The notes under the pieces are model-generated. The model was given only the letters and a program-made list of their open reading frames with translations. It ran no database searches and was not told the origin of the DNA. From positions 111,783,088 through 111,847,087 of the forward strand of contig CM065300.1 in NCBI GenBank assembly GCA_032871835.1: a DNA stretch of 64,000 nucleotides, written 5' to 3'. Below, in pieces: positions 35,662 to 46,275 of this stretch (position 1 is its first letter; every line of letters begins with the position of its first letter). The stretch is from Dipteronia dyeriana. Lineage: Eukaryota; Streptophyta; Magnoliopsida; Sapindales; Sapindaceae. The position numbers and the translations under genes were made by a program.

Positions 35662-36746
35662 GATTTCAAGTTTTAGGTGGCCATGGGGCATCAGGTAGCC
35701 TTCCTCCATGATCGGGCAGCCAAGGCTGAGGCTTAAGCTGAGCGAGCCATAGGGTTGCTTGCACGGGCACAGACTCTGGTCCAGGAGATGACCTCCAGCC
35801 AACAAGGAATGGAGACGTAGCTAGCTGAGCTTCAATGCGATCATGAGAGGTTGAAGCAGGCTTTTGATCAGGAGACTCTCCTGTCGAAGCGGTGGGCTAG
35901 CCAGCGGGATAACTAGAGGGGAGAGGCGAAGGCCGTAGATGTTGAAAACCAAACCTTGTAGGCTCGAATTACCCAGCTCCAGGCCTAAGTGGAAGCCTCT
36001 TTTAGCGAGGGGTATTTCTATACCTTTTATCATGTTACAGAAGCTCTCTCTCCCTCATTCAATCTCTCCAGCATTACCGGTTGGTATAGAGCGGATGTCA
36101 TGTCACGGGCTGCGGAGAAGTCTCGCCCCGAAACAGATAAAGCTGGCCCTTCTGGGAGAGAGCTGGGGAGCAGTTGGAGGTGCCAGATCTGCCTCCTCCT
36201 GTTCCAGTCTTTCAAGTATCTAGTCCCAGCGAATCCTCGAAGGTGGTTCACAACGAGGAGCTAGAAAGAGGCATTGCTGAAGCCCGAGATCTCCTCGCAG
36301 TGCTCTCGGGAATGGTGTCAACAGAAGGCAGGAACGTGCCTAAGTCGGTGACCAGCCTTCTTGATGAAGCTATACCACCTGAAGTTATGGCAGTGATCGA
36401 TGAAATCATGGAGGAAGATTCTGTTGACCCCGAGGCAGCCGGGGCTGATCCCCATGAGAAAGTGGCGGAAGCGGTAGATGCAGATGATCATGATGAGTCG
36501 CGACTGGAGAGGGGAGTAGGGGGTAAGGTCTATTCTTTGGAGGAGTAAGCTGAAGGTCCTCAGAAAGACGAAGAAGCTTGAGTTCACTTCCATGTGATCC
36601 ATTTTGAATGCTCGGAAAATAGGGGTGGGCATCCCATCTTCAACTGAGTTTGATCTTTTATTATTTTTCTTTTGTATCCTAGAATTAGGGATTGGGCCCC
36701 CCTTGCATGTTGTAGCCTTGTTGGGGGATAGGCTCCCTTACTTGAT

Positions 36747-36752
36747 AATAAA
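36747..36752 (+). terminator. Candidate poly(A) signal for the antisense gene, inner copy
   Basis: AATAAA about 200 bp after the stop at 36548, in a T-rich context. The outer copy has the equivalent AATAAA at 45016-45021, now separated from its gene by the inner element. Confidence 0.45.
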
Positions 36753-37125
36753 ATTTTAATCTCAGGTCTAACTCTAGCTTGCATGTACTTGCTTGGTCGT
36801 CCAACTTCTATATCGAAACGAGCTATCTTTGGGAAAAAAAATATAAGAAAAAAAAAGATGTAGGCATTGAGCCCTCATACTAATAAAATTCCTGGCTCAA
36901 TTTCTTTTGTTGACAGTTCCCTTGTTTGATTGTGGGTCTGCTGTAGTAAGTAACTCTGTATCAAGGAGAGCTAGTAAAATAGCAGGAGCATTTAGAGTTT
37001 AAGTAAATCGAGCCCTCTATCACTGAGATCCTTTTGGGGGCTATAGCCCGAATAGAACATTAAGTTAAGACTTGTTTATCCCTCTTCTTGGGCTCGGGAT
37101 CAATAGGGCTTCCGCGCTTTCAAGC
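36753..37125. other. Inner gypsy 3' non-coding spacer
   Basis: No reading frame or motif recognised. It shares blocks with 45022-45440 in the outer element (TACTTGCTT, AGTCCCTTGTTTGAT, AAGTAAATC.AGCCCTCTATC), so it is a conserved non-coding part of the family between the two convergent genes. Confidence 0.7.
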
Positions 37126-37700
37126 TCGATTCCTTCTTGGAGGGAACGGTAGCCTGACCAAGGCATCATGAGGGCTATCTAGCTATTTTTTGGTCTCAAG
37201 ATCTGGATGGCAAATATGCTCTTACACTCAGATCCTTCTCGGGGGTGGTAGCCCGACCAAGGCATTAAGAGCTCTACCTAGCTATTTCATAGTCTTGAGA
37301 TCTGGATGGCAACTATGATCTTACACTCAGATCCTTCTTGGGGGTGGTAGCCCGACCAAGGCATTAGAAGGGCTATCTAGTTATTTCCTGGTCTTGAGAT
37401 TTGGAAGGCAACTATGCTCTTACACTCAGATCCTTCTTGGGGGTGGTAGCCGACCAAGGCATCATGAGGGATATCTAGCTATTTCCTGGTCTTGAGATCT
37501 GGATGGCAACTATGCTCTTACACTCAGATTCTTCTTGGGCGTGGTAGCCCGACCAAGGTATTAGGAGGGCTATCTAGCTATTTCCTGGTCTTGAGATCTG
37601 GATGGCAACTATGCTCTTACACTTAGACTCTTCTTGGCGGGGCGTGGTTCCCGGCCGAGGCACCAGGAGTAGTGAGAGGGCTTTCCCGGCTTTCCCCTAG
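37126..37700. repeat. 99-bp tandem repeats, inner gypsy, about six units
   Basis: The landmark CTCAGA (CTTAGA in the last) recurs at 37227, 37326, 37425, 37523 and 37622, giving spacings of 98-99 bp. Each unit contains GGTGGTAGCCCGACCAAGGCAT, CTATCTAGCTATTTCCTGGT and GAGATCTGGATGGCAACTAT-like segments. Units differ by a few bases. It lies immediately downstream of integrase. Confidence 0.95.
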
Positions 37701-37859
37701 TCTTGAGGCGATAATGTTAAAACTTTCCATGTATACCCAAAATAATGTAGGATATAGTTGAAGAAGGAGTAAACAGGAAAAGGCAAGCTTTATTGATATG
37801 GAAGATGGAGTACAATACGGTCAGAAGAAAAATAAAAGAAGCTAGTCGGCGGTCGCCTT

Positions 37860-39030
37860 GCTCCTGAGTCCCTAGTTTAAGGGTAAAATTTCCTTAGGTG
37901 ATCCGCGTTCTAAGTATGGTCGATGAGTCGGCCATCCATATCCTCGAGCTTGTATGCCCCATTATGGATCACCATCTTTATTAGGTAGGGTCCTTCCTAG
38001 TTGGGCCCTAGGACCCCGTCTGACCTCTTCATCGTGTTCAACATAACTTTCCTAAGGACTAGATCCCCTTCTTTGAAGCTTCGGGATTTAACCCTCCTGT
38101 TAAAATACCTGGCAATTCTGCCTTGGTAGATCGCTACCTTCTCAGCTATTCGATCCTGTTTTTCTTCAAAGAGGTCCAAGCTAGCTCGGAGCTTTCTTTC
38201 ATTGCTCCCTGATTCGAATTGTTAGACTTTAAATGAGGTCAACTTGTGCTCTATCGGTAGGACTGCTTCAACCCCAAAGGCCAGCGAGTAGGGCGTTTCC
38301 CCGATAGCTGTTCTCCTTGTAGTGCGGTAAGCTTAGAGGACCTCGGGAAACTCCTCTACCCACCTGCCTTTCTTTTGTTGTAGCTTTTTCTTTAATAATT
38401 TCTTAATGGTTTTGTTCTTGGATTCCACCAAAACCATTGGTCTGAGGGTGGGCTACCGAAGCAAATCGAAGGTCGATTCCCAAACCTTGGCAGAAATCTC
38501 TGAATCGGCCATTGTCGATATGTTTTCTGAGGTCAGTTTTGATGGTAAGAGTGGTTGCGAACCTGTAAACTACATTGGACTTTATTAACCTTGTTGTGTT
38601 CTCTTCCAATATCTAGGACAGTGGTCCAGCTTCAACCCATCTTGTAAAGTAATCAAACGCTACGATAGCGTGCTTGGCCTGTCCAGGAGCTGTAGGAAGC
38701 GGGTCCAATCAAATCGAATCCCCACATGGCAAAGAGGTATGGCAAGCTAAAGGATGGCAAACACTTTGGATGGAGGTGACTCAAATTTACGGCCTTCTGC
38801 CATGCCTCGCAGGTTTGCACCAAGTTCTTAGCATCTTGATGGATGGTCGGCCAGTAATACCCCATGCGGAGAACCTGATATGCCAAGGCCTCTCCACCAA
38901 TATGGTTTCCGTATTCCCCGGAATGAACCTCTCTCAAAGCCCACTTGGCATCTTCGGGGTGTAGACATCGGAGTAGGGGAAGGGATTTTCCCCTTCGGTA
39001 TAAATGCCCATCCACCATACAATATCGGAC
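37860..39030 (-). pseudogene. Inner gypsy integrase (decayed)
   Basis: Zinc-binding N-terminus at 38653-39018 (REVHSGEYGNHIGGEALAYQ, CEAWQKAVNL) running into the core start WGFDLIGPA with the first aspartate. 38403-38609 holds the middle, with IDNGRFRDFCQGLGI carrying the second aspartate and FASVAHPQTNG. It then frameshifts just before the expected glutamate. The C-terminal end at 37997-38179 shows the RYFNRRVKSRSFKEGDLVLRK block, then LGPN. No chromodomain follows, as expected for Tat elements. Confidence 0.87.
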
Positions 39031-39600
39031 CGAGAGCCTTTTAACCCTCTTAGCTTGGTCAGGCTCCTCGGGGAGTTTCCCGTCCTATAGATATTCTGTT
39101 ATTTGATCCATCCAGCATGGCAGTCGGTCCAAGGTATAAGCTTTCTTACAAGTCATGATGCTAGGTAGGGGGATTACTTGAAGAGGGACTCCGTGTGGTA
39201 GGGTCTGGCCACCATAGGCAGATATACTGGATAGGACGTCAGCCCGATGATTTAGCTGTTGAGGTATCTGCTCCATTCTAAATCCCCTAAATTTGGTCCT
39301 GAGTTGTTGCACCAGTTTCAGGTAAGCGATCATGTTATCCCCTTTGGCCTGATAATCCCTGGAAACTTGGTTGACCACGAGTGAAGAGTCGCTCTTGATA
39401 TTCAGGTAATCAACCCCGAGCTATATGGTAGCTTTTATCCCAGCTAGCAGAGCTTCGTATTCCGCTTCATTGTTCGTGGCCTTAAATTCGAACCTGAAAA
39501 ATGGCAACACTCAGTTCCTTCTGGGTCGATAAGGACTATGCCCGCTTCTCCCCCGGACTGTCCGGAAGATCCATCAGTTTAGAGAGTCCATGACTCCCAG
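39031..39600 (-). pseudogene. Inner gypsy second (archaeal-type) RNase H
   Basis: Between the ordinary RNase H and integrase. Read from 39500 down: FEFKATNNEAEYEALLAGIKA, a stop, then LGVDYLNIKSDSSLVVNQV and the open stretch 39085-39378 with YLKLVQQLRTKFRGF, QIPQQLNHRADVLSS and the tether to integrase. NNEAEYEAL and SDSSLVVNQ are the hallmark blocks of the additional RNase H of Tat-lineage elements. The N-terminal part is degraded. Confidence 0.82.
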
Positions 39601-39699
39601 CCCTCTGGCCAGTTGTCAGATTCTGAAATCCTATCAAGGGTAACATCTGTTACCGCGAGGGTTGCCTGATCTGAAGGTACTGAAAGCTCAGCTACAAAG

Positions 39700-40039
39700 T
39701 CCGCTAGTGCTTAAGCTTTTATCGTGGTCTTAGGCTTATACTTTAAATCGAACTGGGTAAGCTCTATGGCCCATAGAACCAGCCTTTCAGAAACATCCGG
39801 CCTTTATAAGAACTGACGAAGGGGTTGGTCTGTACCACTGCTACTGAATGAGCATGAAAGAAAGGACAGAGTTTCCTTACCGAGGTCACGAATGTATAAG
39901 CGAGCTTCTCCAGCAGAGTATAGTTCCTTTCGGGCTTGGTTAGAGCGCGACACACATAGTAGATAGGTCGCTGGATCCTATCCACGCATTCCTTGACCAA
40001 AGCCCCACTTACAGCGGTTTCTGAAACGGCCGAGTATAT
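39700..40039 (-). pseudogene. Inner gypsy RNase H (ordinary, decayed)
   Basis: Open stretch 39764-40000: VKECVDRIQRPIYYVCRALTK, ERNYTLLEKLAYTFVTSVRK and FFHAHSVAVVQTNPF. This is the gypsy RNase H core following reverse transcriptase. A stop separates it from the upstream domain. Confidence 0.85.
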
Positions 40040-41212
40040 TTAGATCTCTTCTCTAGGATTTGGCTTGACCAGCAGTGGAGGGCTTGTTAGGTATCTTTTC
40101 AAAGCTTGGAAAGCCTGTTCGCTCTCCTGATCCCACTTCATGTTTCTTCCCTGCTTGATAGCTTTGAAGAATGGTAGGCACTTATCGGTAGACCGGGAGA
40201 TGAACCTGTTGAGCACTGCTACCTGACCGGTCAAGGCTTGAACCTGCTTAAAAGATGTGGGGGATTCTAGATCCAGGATAGCCATGATTTTGTTTGGGTT
40301 AGCCTCTATGCCTCTCTCATGGACCATGAAGCCCAGAAACTTCCCCGCAGTTACACCAAAGGCACATTTGGAAGGGTTTAACCTCATCTGGTTTTCCCTT
40401 AGGATCATGAAGGTCCTTCGAAGGTCGTCCAGGTGGCCTTCCGAGGTCGAAGATTTAGTGATCATATCATCGATATATACCTCCATCGACCTTCGAATTT
40501 TGGGCTTGAACAAACGGTTGACTAACCATTGGAAAGTAGCTCCAGTGTTTTTTAGCCCGAAAGGTATCACCTTGTAGCAGTATAGGCCTTGCACGGTGAT
40601 AATGCTGGTATTTTCTTGATCCGTGGGATGCATCATAATCTAATTGTAGCCAGAAAACGCATCCATGAAGCTCAGGAGCTTGTTCCAAGAGGTGGAATCG
40701 ACCAACTGATCAATTTTTGACAGAGGAAAACTGTCCTTCGGGCATGCCCAGTTGAGGTCGGTGTAGTCCATGCACATGCGCCACTTCCCATTTTCCTTTG
40801 TAACCATGACCATGTTGACGAGCCATTCATGATTGCGGGCTTCTCGAATGAAGCCTGCCTAGGTCTGTTTATCCACCTCTTCTTGAACCGCCACATTTCT
40901 TTCATTGTTGAAGTGGCACCTTTTCTGTTTAACGGGCTTGAAAGTCGGATCCACAGCTAGTCGATGTGCAGCTAATGTCATTGAGATCCCCGGCATCTTC
41001 GCATGACTCTAGGTGAAAATATCGTTGAACTCCATGAGGAGCCAAATCAAGCCTTCTTTCATTCCTGGCTCAAGGGTAGCTCCGATCTTGACGACCTTCG
41101 AGGGATCGGTTAGTCGAAAAGGATTATCCTCTAACTTATCGACCGGGTGGCTGCTGGGCCATTCCCTTCTCTGTTCTTCCATTCGGGCACCACAAGGCCT
41201 TCTTCGGGACAA
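40040..41212 (-). pseudogene. Inner gypsy reverse transcriptase (catalytic box intact)
   Basis: Upstream tether at 41009-41212 (VVKIGATLEPGMKEGLIWLL). The N-terminal fingers lie in 40640-40905, split over frames, with CMDYTDLN.ACPKDSFPL readable. The 198-codon open stretch 40040-40636 holds ITVQGLYCYKVIPFGLKNTG, RRSMEVYIDDMITKSS with both catalytic aspartates, NPSKCAFGVTAGKFLGFMV, and the thumb and connection up to ALKRYLTSPPLLVKP. Stops at 40637 and upstream break the frame. Confidence 0.9.
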
Positions 41213-41340
41213 TCGAATGAGCCCGTATCATCCAGGTTTTGTGCCAGGGTTATCCCGCCTTGGATTGTCGTTACTTGGGCGAGCTGTTTAGCTAGAGCTG
41301 CTGGATTAGCCGACACTGTGTAGCATTTCCTAGCTGCTTG

Positions 41341-41898
41341 CTAATCACCCCGAACCTCTCCCACCTTGTCTCCTACTGTAAACTTCAGGACATTGAGGTA
41401 AATAGACAAGACCCATTTTAGGGATGATAGGAATGGCCTACCTAATATTGCGTTGTAGGCCGATGGGGTATCCACCACCATGAAGTCGGTCATGATGTTT
41501 TGTTGAAGAGGTACGGCTCCATTGATTATTGATAGAATTTTTGATTCTACGGGTGTGATGGAGTCCCCAGTGAAACCGTATAATGGAGTAGTACAGCTGT
41601 TGTAGCACCATTGCTTCAAGTTTAGTTTTTCCAAAGTGTCTTTGATCAAAAAGTCGACGCTACTACCTGTGTCGATGAGCACGCGGTGCACCATGAAGTT
41701 GGCAATTTGTAATGTAATGACCATGGGGTCATCATCTTGCTGCACGGTGTTAAAGACATTTACTTCGGTGAAGATGATTTGAGACAGCTGGGAGGAGTGG
41801 GTCGGCCTCTGGTCGACCTTGAAGATATCCCACCCCTTGTCCATACTAGGGACCTTCCTCGCATGATTTTTTCTACAATTGTTAGAGGTGCCGACCAT
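41341..41898 (-). pseudogene. Inner gypsy protease (active site intact)
   Basis: Aspartic protease that matures the polyprotein. The 185-codon open stretch has the active site VHRVLIDTGSSVDFLIKDTL near residue 75 and the conserved YNAILGRPFLSSLKW block near residue 152. Between them is a PLYGFTGDSITPVESKI loop typical of Tat elements. This is one of the longest open blocks of the element. Confidence 0.9.
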
Positions 41899-41937
41899 AG
41901 TGGGACCTCTGCTGATAGTGTGTATAACCTGAATTTG

Positions 41938-43373
41938 TTACATCAGGTCCACCTGCTCTCCCTTCCTCTTCTCCATATATTTCTGGCTCTTGGCTTGCAC
42001 CTCCTTTCCTATCTGAATGTTCTCCCTGACTTGTTGTAAGAACTCTATCAAGCATTCTCCCCTGATCAAAGCCTCAATCTGGTTCCGCAGGTTGTAGCAT
42101 TCTGAAGTATTGTGCCCTACGTCCTCGTGGAAGTTGCAATATTTGTAACGATTTCTTTTATCGACAGGGGCTTTCATAAGAGCGGGCTTCTGTAACAAAC
42201 CTTTATCTCGAATGGTGAGGTAGACTGTTTCTCGGGATGCATTCAAGGGAGTGTAACGGTCGTACCCCCTCTCATCGCTGGCTATAGAGGCTACTGTCAA
42301 GAGAGGTGGTAAAGCTTGAGGAGGAGCCCGTTTACCTGGATACCTTTCTGATCTGGGCTGAGGAAGAGGAAAACCGTATGTTGACTTATTAAGGGGTTTG
42401 TTCCAGCTTTTCTGATCTTGCTCGGGTCTGAGAGCTTCCTTCTTTTGTCTCTTTTCGGCTCTCATGTCGTCATGCTCCATCTTGACCTTGAGCTGTTCAT
42501 CGACCTCGATCTGTTCCAGAGCCCGATCATAGGCTTCCTGGTAGGTTTATGGAGGTCTCTTGGTAAAAGATCGGAATAGTTTTCCAGTCCATAAGTTTCT
42601 TCTGAAGTTGGCGAGGGTTTCTCTCTATGTAAACCCCCATCTGGATGACTTCCTTATAGAACCGCTCGACATAAGCCCGAAGAGTTTCCCCTCTCTCTTG
42701 GATCATGTATTGTAGTTGAATCCGGTCCTTCAGTCGAGGCTTAACCCCCTAGAACTGTGGGCAGAAATCAGTTGATAATTTGGTGAAGGAATCTAGGCTC
42801 TCGATGGGTAGTTTCCTAAACCAGGTCTTAGCATAATCTGTGAGTGTAGTAGGGAACATCCGACACATATCGGCCCTGGTTGTGTTCTGGACCTCCATCT
42901 ATTGAACGAAGCTCTCTAAGTGGCTCAGCGGATCTCCAGTCCCGGAGAACCTGTCAGTAGGCATTTTGAACTAAGGCGGGAGCTCTGCCTCTCGGATCCT
43001 TTTGGTTAAGGAGGGAATTCATTTCATTTAGAGGATCTTTCTTGTCCTCCTTGTACTTCCCATTCTTCATCAATTGGACGTCTTTCTGTAGCTCTGACAA
43101 TAAGTCCCTTAGTCGCTTGCTTTCAGACTTCCTTGAGTTGATCTCAGATTCCTCACCATCAGATCCCTCTGATGAACTAGTGACCTCTGCCCGGTTCTTT
43201 CTTTGGAGAGGGATTGCTCGGGGGCTTTACTGATCTTCTTCTTCTCTATCCCGGGCTTCCCTCCTTGTAGTCATTGGGTGGAAGAGCTATTCCCATCCCC
43301 GGGAAAGGACATCTACCGCGGATCTAACTTGTCATGGTTGGTAGAGTGGCAGCGCTTTAGGAACATAGGGCAT
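41938..43373 (-). pseudogene. Inner gypsy gag (decayed, CHHC knuckle)
   Basis: The start at 43373 (MPYVPKALPLYQP) aligns with the outer gag start at 51499. The N-terminal half is acidic and serine-rich, with the ELQKDVQLMKNGKYKEDKKD coiled segment. The capsid core around 42550-42950 is broken by stops and frameshifts. 41938-42480 is open and carries YKYCNFHEDVGHNTSECYNL, a C-x2-H-x4-H-x4-C knuckle in which the usual second cysteine is histidine, followed by NQIEALIRGECLIEFL. Confidence 0.87.
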
Positions 43374-43811
43374 GGGCCCTAGCCTATCCCGGATCAAAGT
43401 CGAGAGCCCCGTTTTGTTACGAGTTGATTCACAAGGGGCAGACCCCAAGCGATTAAAGGTGGGTTGCCTAGCCCCAGACCTACTTAATTCCCTCTGATTA
43501 CAGAGACCCGTTTGTTGGATAGCGATACCTCCAACGAGTAGTTGAAGTCGGACATTCTCTACAAAGGCCGCCGCCTATTGGTCAAGCTCGACCTGGCTTA
43601 TCAGAAGGGGATCCAGAGCCCGCACAGTAGCTGGCTGGATGGGAATTTGGCTCTAGAGCCCTGAGTTTTTCCTTTTCCTCGGGACCTTTCGTGTCGATAT
43701 AGCAGAAGGTTGTCCAGAGGGGCCCTATTGCCCTTGTGTAGAGCGGAGCTTCATGGTGACTTTGAAATAAATAACTTTTTGAACGTAAAAAGGTGATGGT
43801 GTGAGAGGTTT
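43374..43811 (-). other. Inner gypsy 5' leader
   Basis: About 440 bp between primer site and gag with no supported gene. The 77-codon frame at 43725-43958 crosses the primer site and LTR and is not credible. Collinear with 51500-51917. Confidence 0.75.
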
Positions 43812-43827
43812 CCCATAGACGGCGCCA
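43812..43827 (-). other. Primer-binding site of inner gypsy
   Basis: Minus strand TGGCGCCGTCTATGGG, separated from the LTR end by the five bases CTTTC. TGGCGCC is complementary to a tRNA 3' end GGCGCCA. The exact tRNA is not assigned. Confidence 0.8.
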
Positions 43828-43832
43828 GAAAG

Positions 43833-44923
43833 TGTTGACGGGAAATTTACTCTAGATGAGAAATTTCTGTTAACACCCTCGAGACTAATACAACGAAAGC
43901 GGTGGCCTGGGTCGGTACCGTTGGTTCCCGACCTGTTTAAGAGAGAGACGAGTTGCAATAACAGTAAATGGGATCTCTATTATTGATATATTGCTTTAAG
44001 ATACAAATAACTCTATTGTTTTCTGACAATCTCTCGGAAGTGTAGGATGTTGGCAACTCGGTGCCTGTCGAATAGTGGAGATGAAGGAAACTGTGTTCTG
44101 AAATCAGAATTTAGGCCCTCATTCTATATGTATGATTTTCTGTCTCTGTCGTTCGTTGCCCTCTTCTTTTACCACGCTTGGGTTGACATATATATATCGT
44201 CCAAGTAGGTTTTTAGTTCGCAAATACTCTACCTTAATCTCAAGAATTCGTTCCCTCCTTATCGGGCGGGATTCGTTATTTAAATTTGAATTGTTTCCGG
44301 ATTCGATGATATCGTTGACGAAGATAAGTTTGTTCCCTTATTTGAATTTAAACTCTTGATGTGCATGTAAATATTATGTGGAGATGATCATGTGTGCACT
44401 CGTGCCATGGATCTTCATGGAGGTCACCCTACAGGCTGCCTATTGCCCCGTAGTGCGAGGTAGATACCTGCTCTGGCTCTTTTCTTAGAAGCTTAAGATG
44501 GATTTTCCATGACTCTTGGGGGCTTGAGGTACTCATGTAGACCCTCCTATGAGGTAGCTAGGGTAGTGTAGATTTAGGTGTGATTCTTCCTTTATGTCAA
44601 GCAAAAACAGCAGACTTCTGGAGAGGTTGGCGGGCTTCTTTCAAAGCTTTCTTAAGCCTGGAGACTTCCCCTAGCATCTACGGGGCGAATATGGAACTCG
44701 ACCTTAGAGCCGGGGTTCCTGATAGATGTTTTGGAAAATCCAGGCTTCCAGTACTCTTGTGGGGGCTCATCCCGGTAATGCCTGGCTTGTCTTCTGGTAG
44801 CTTTGAAGCCGAATCGGCCTTTCCTGCTCCTACGGGTTGGCTTTACGGTCTTTCCGGGCTTCATGATTGTCGATTATGGGTGGAAATTTATCTTTGATCC
44901 TTGGCCAAATTTCACTATTAACA
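43833..44923 (-). repeat. Inner gypsy 5' LTR
   Basis: 1091 bp, TGTTGACGGG...CTATTAACA. A 13-bp or so shortening relative to its partner lies near 44128. A TATA-like run (CATATATATATCG) sits at about 44188-44200, at the place of the TATA box in the outer LTR. Confidence 0.93.
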
Positions 44924-45429
44924 ATTTTTTTTATTTTTTTTTTGTAGCCCGAAATCAAAGGGTTGGGCTCCCTGTTTGTTGTAGCCTTACTGGGGAATAG
45001 GCTCCCCAATTTATTAATAAAGCTTAACTTCAGATCGGGTTCACATTTTGACTTACATGTACTTGCTTCTTTTCTGATCTCCCTCTAGGTTCAGCCTCTA
45101 CCGCAAATCGACTTATCTTGGGAAGAAAAACAAGATAAGAACATTGCTTAAACGTGAAAGCAGACAGCTAGCTCGGGCTTTCTGACTACCAAGACTTATA
45201 GCTTAACGTCTTTAGTCGATAGTCCCTTGTTTGATCGTAGATCTGTTATAGTAAGCAATCACGTGTACAAGGAAAATTAGTAACCAGTAATAGCTGGGGT
45301 ATTTATAGCTTAAGTAAATCAAGCCCTCTATCCTTGAGCCTCTTTAAGGGGCTATAACCCGAGTGAGGCATCAAGTAAAGAACTGTTTGGTCCCCTCTTA
45401 GGCTAGGGATCAGAGAGCTTCCGCGCTCT
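44924..45429. other. Outer gypsy 3' non-coding spacer, resumed after inner element
   Basis: Starts with the T-rich stretch continuing from 32583 and GTAGCCCGAAATC, then the AATAAA at 45016 and blocks shared with 36750-37125. No gene is seen. Confidence 0.8.
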
Positions 45430-46090
45430 TAAACTCGAATCCTTCTTGGTGGTGGTAACCTGACTAAGGTGTGAGGAGGGCTATCTAGCTACCTCATGGT
45501 CTTGAGATCTGGATGGCAACTATGCTCTTACACTCAGACCCCTCTAGGGGGTGGTAGCCCGACCAAGGCATCAGGAGGACTATCTCGCTATTTCTTGGTC
45601 TTGTGATCTGGATGGCAACGATGCTCTTACACTCAGACCCTTCTTGGGGATGGTAGCCCGACCAAGTCATCAAGAGGGTTATCTAGCTATTTTCTGGTCT
45701 TGAGATCTGGATGGCAACTATGCTCTTACACTCAGACCCTTCTTAGGGGCGGTACCCCGACCAAGGCATCATGAGGGCTATCTAGCTATTTCCTTGTCTT
45801 GAGATCTAGATGGCAACTATGCTCTTACACTCAGACCCTTCTTAGGGGTGGTAGCCCGACCTAGGCATCAAGAGGGCTATCTAGCTATTTCCTGGTCTTG
45901 AGATCTGGATGGCAACTATGCTCTTACACTCAGACCCTTCTTGGGGGTGGTAGCCAGACCAAGGCATCAAGAGGGCTATCTAGCTATTTCCTGGTCTTGA
46001 GATCTGGATGGCAACTATGCTCTTACACTCAGACCGTTCTTGGCAGAGGGTAGTGCCTGGCCGAGGCATCAGAAGTGGTGAGGGGGCTTC
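45430..46090. repeat. 99-bp tandem repeats, outer gypsy, about seven units
   Basis: CTCAG recurs at 45533, 45632, 45731, 45830, 45929 and 46028, mostly exactly 99 bp apart. Same unit and same position next to integrase as in the inner element, with one unit more. Confidence 0.96.
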
Positions 46091-46275
46091 CCCTGCCTAC
46101 CCCTGGTCTTGGGGTGATAATGTCAAATTTCCCACGTTGACCCAAATCATTGTAGAACATAGTTGAAGATGGAGAAAATAAGAAAAATAGGCTTTATTGA
46201 TACGAAGGATGGAGTACATTATTGTCAGAGATAAAAAGAAACTAGGCAGAGGCCGCCTGCTCATGAGTCCCCTGT

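Larger units (their letters stand above)
34029..36548 (+). pseudogene. Antisense extra gene (aORF) of inner gypsy, nearly complete
   Basis: Opposite strand to pol. Exon 1 (34029-34965) begins MSTSTDSVDALVEGSGG. After a frameshift the segment MAELPPVITLPFEPRVLP, RLRDKYCIPNTVSLTFPHQN and GVLPIHVAAFESGVRLPLH is open at 34264-34629, and DPRKVNRYLRISGATP closes the exon. Exon 2 (35058-35591) is Ser/Pro-rich and basic. Exon 3 (35662-36548) holds a coiled coil and then an acidic tail (VIDEIMEEDSVDPEAA). Splicing both introns keeps frame. Several stops remain. The middle resembles PF04195 proteins. No enzymatic motif is seen. Confidence 0.72.
32584..44923 (-). mobile_element. Inner Tat-like Ty3/gypsy retrotransposon
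   Basis: 12,340 bp, LTRs 32584-33687 (1104 bp) and 43833-44923 (1091 bp). It is the same family as the element it sits in, inserted in the T-rich stretch after the antisense gene. The flanks are TTTTT and ATTTT, an imperfect 5-bp duplication. Gene order is the same as in the outer element. The reverse transcriptase keeps YIDDM. Multiple stops and frameshifts make it non-functional. Confidence 0.92.

Noticed and set aside
37126..37700. Regular repeats as a possible CRISPR array
   Set aside because: Units of 99 bp are contiguous, with no spacers. Plant context, inside a retrotransposon.
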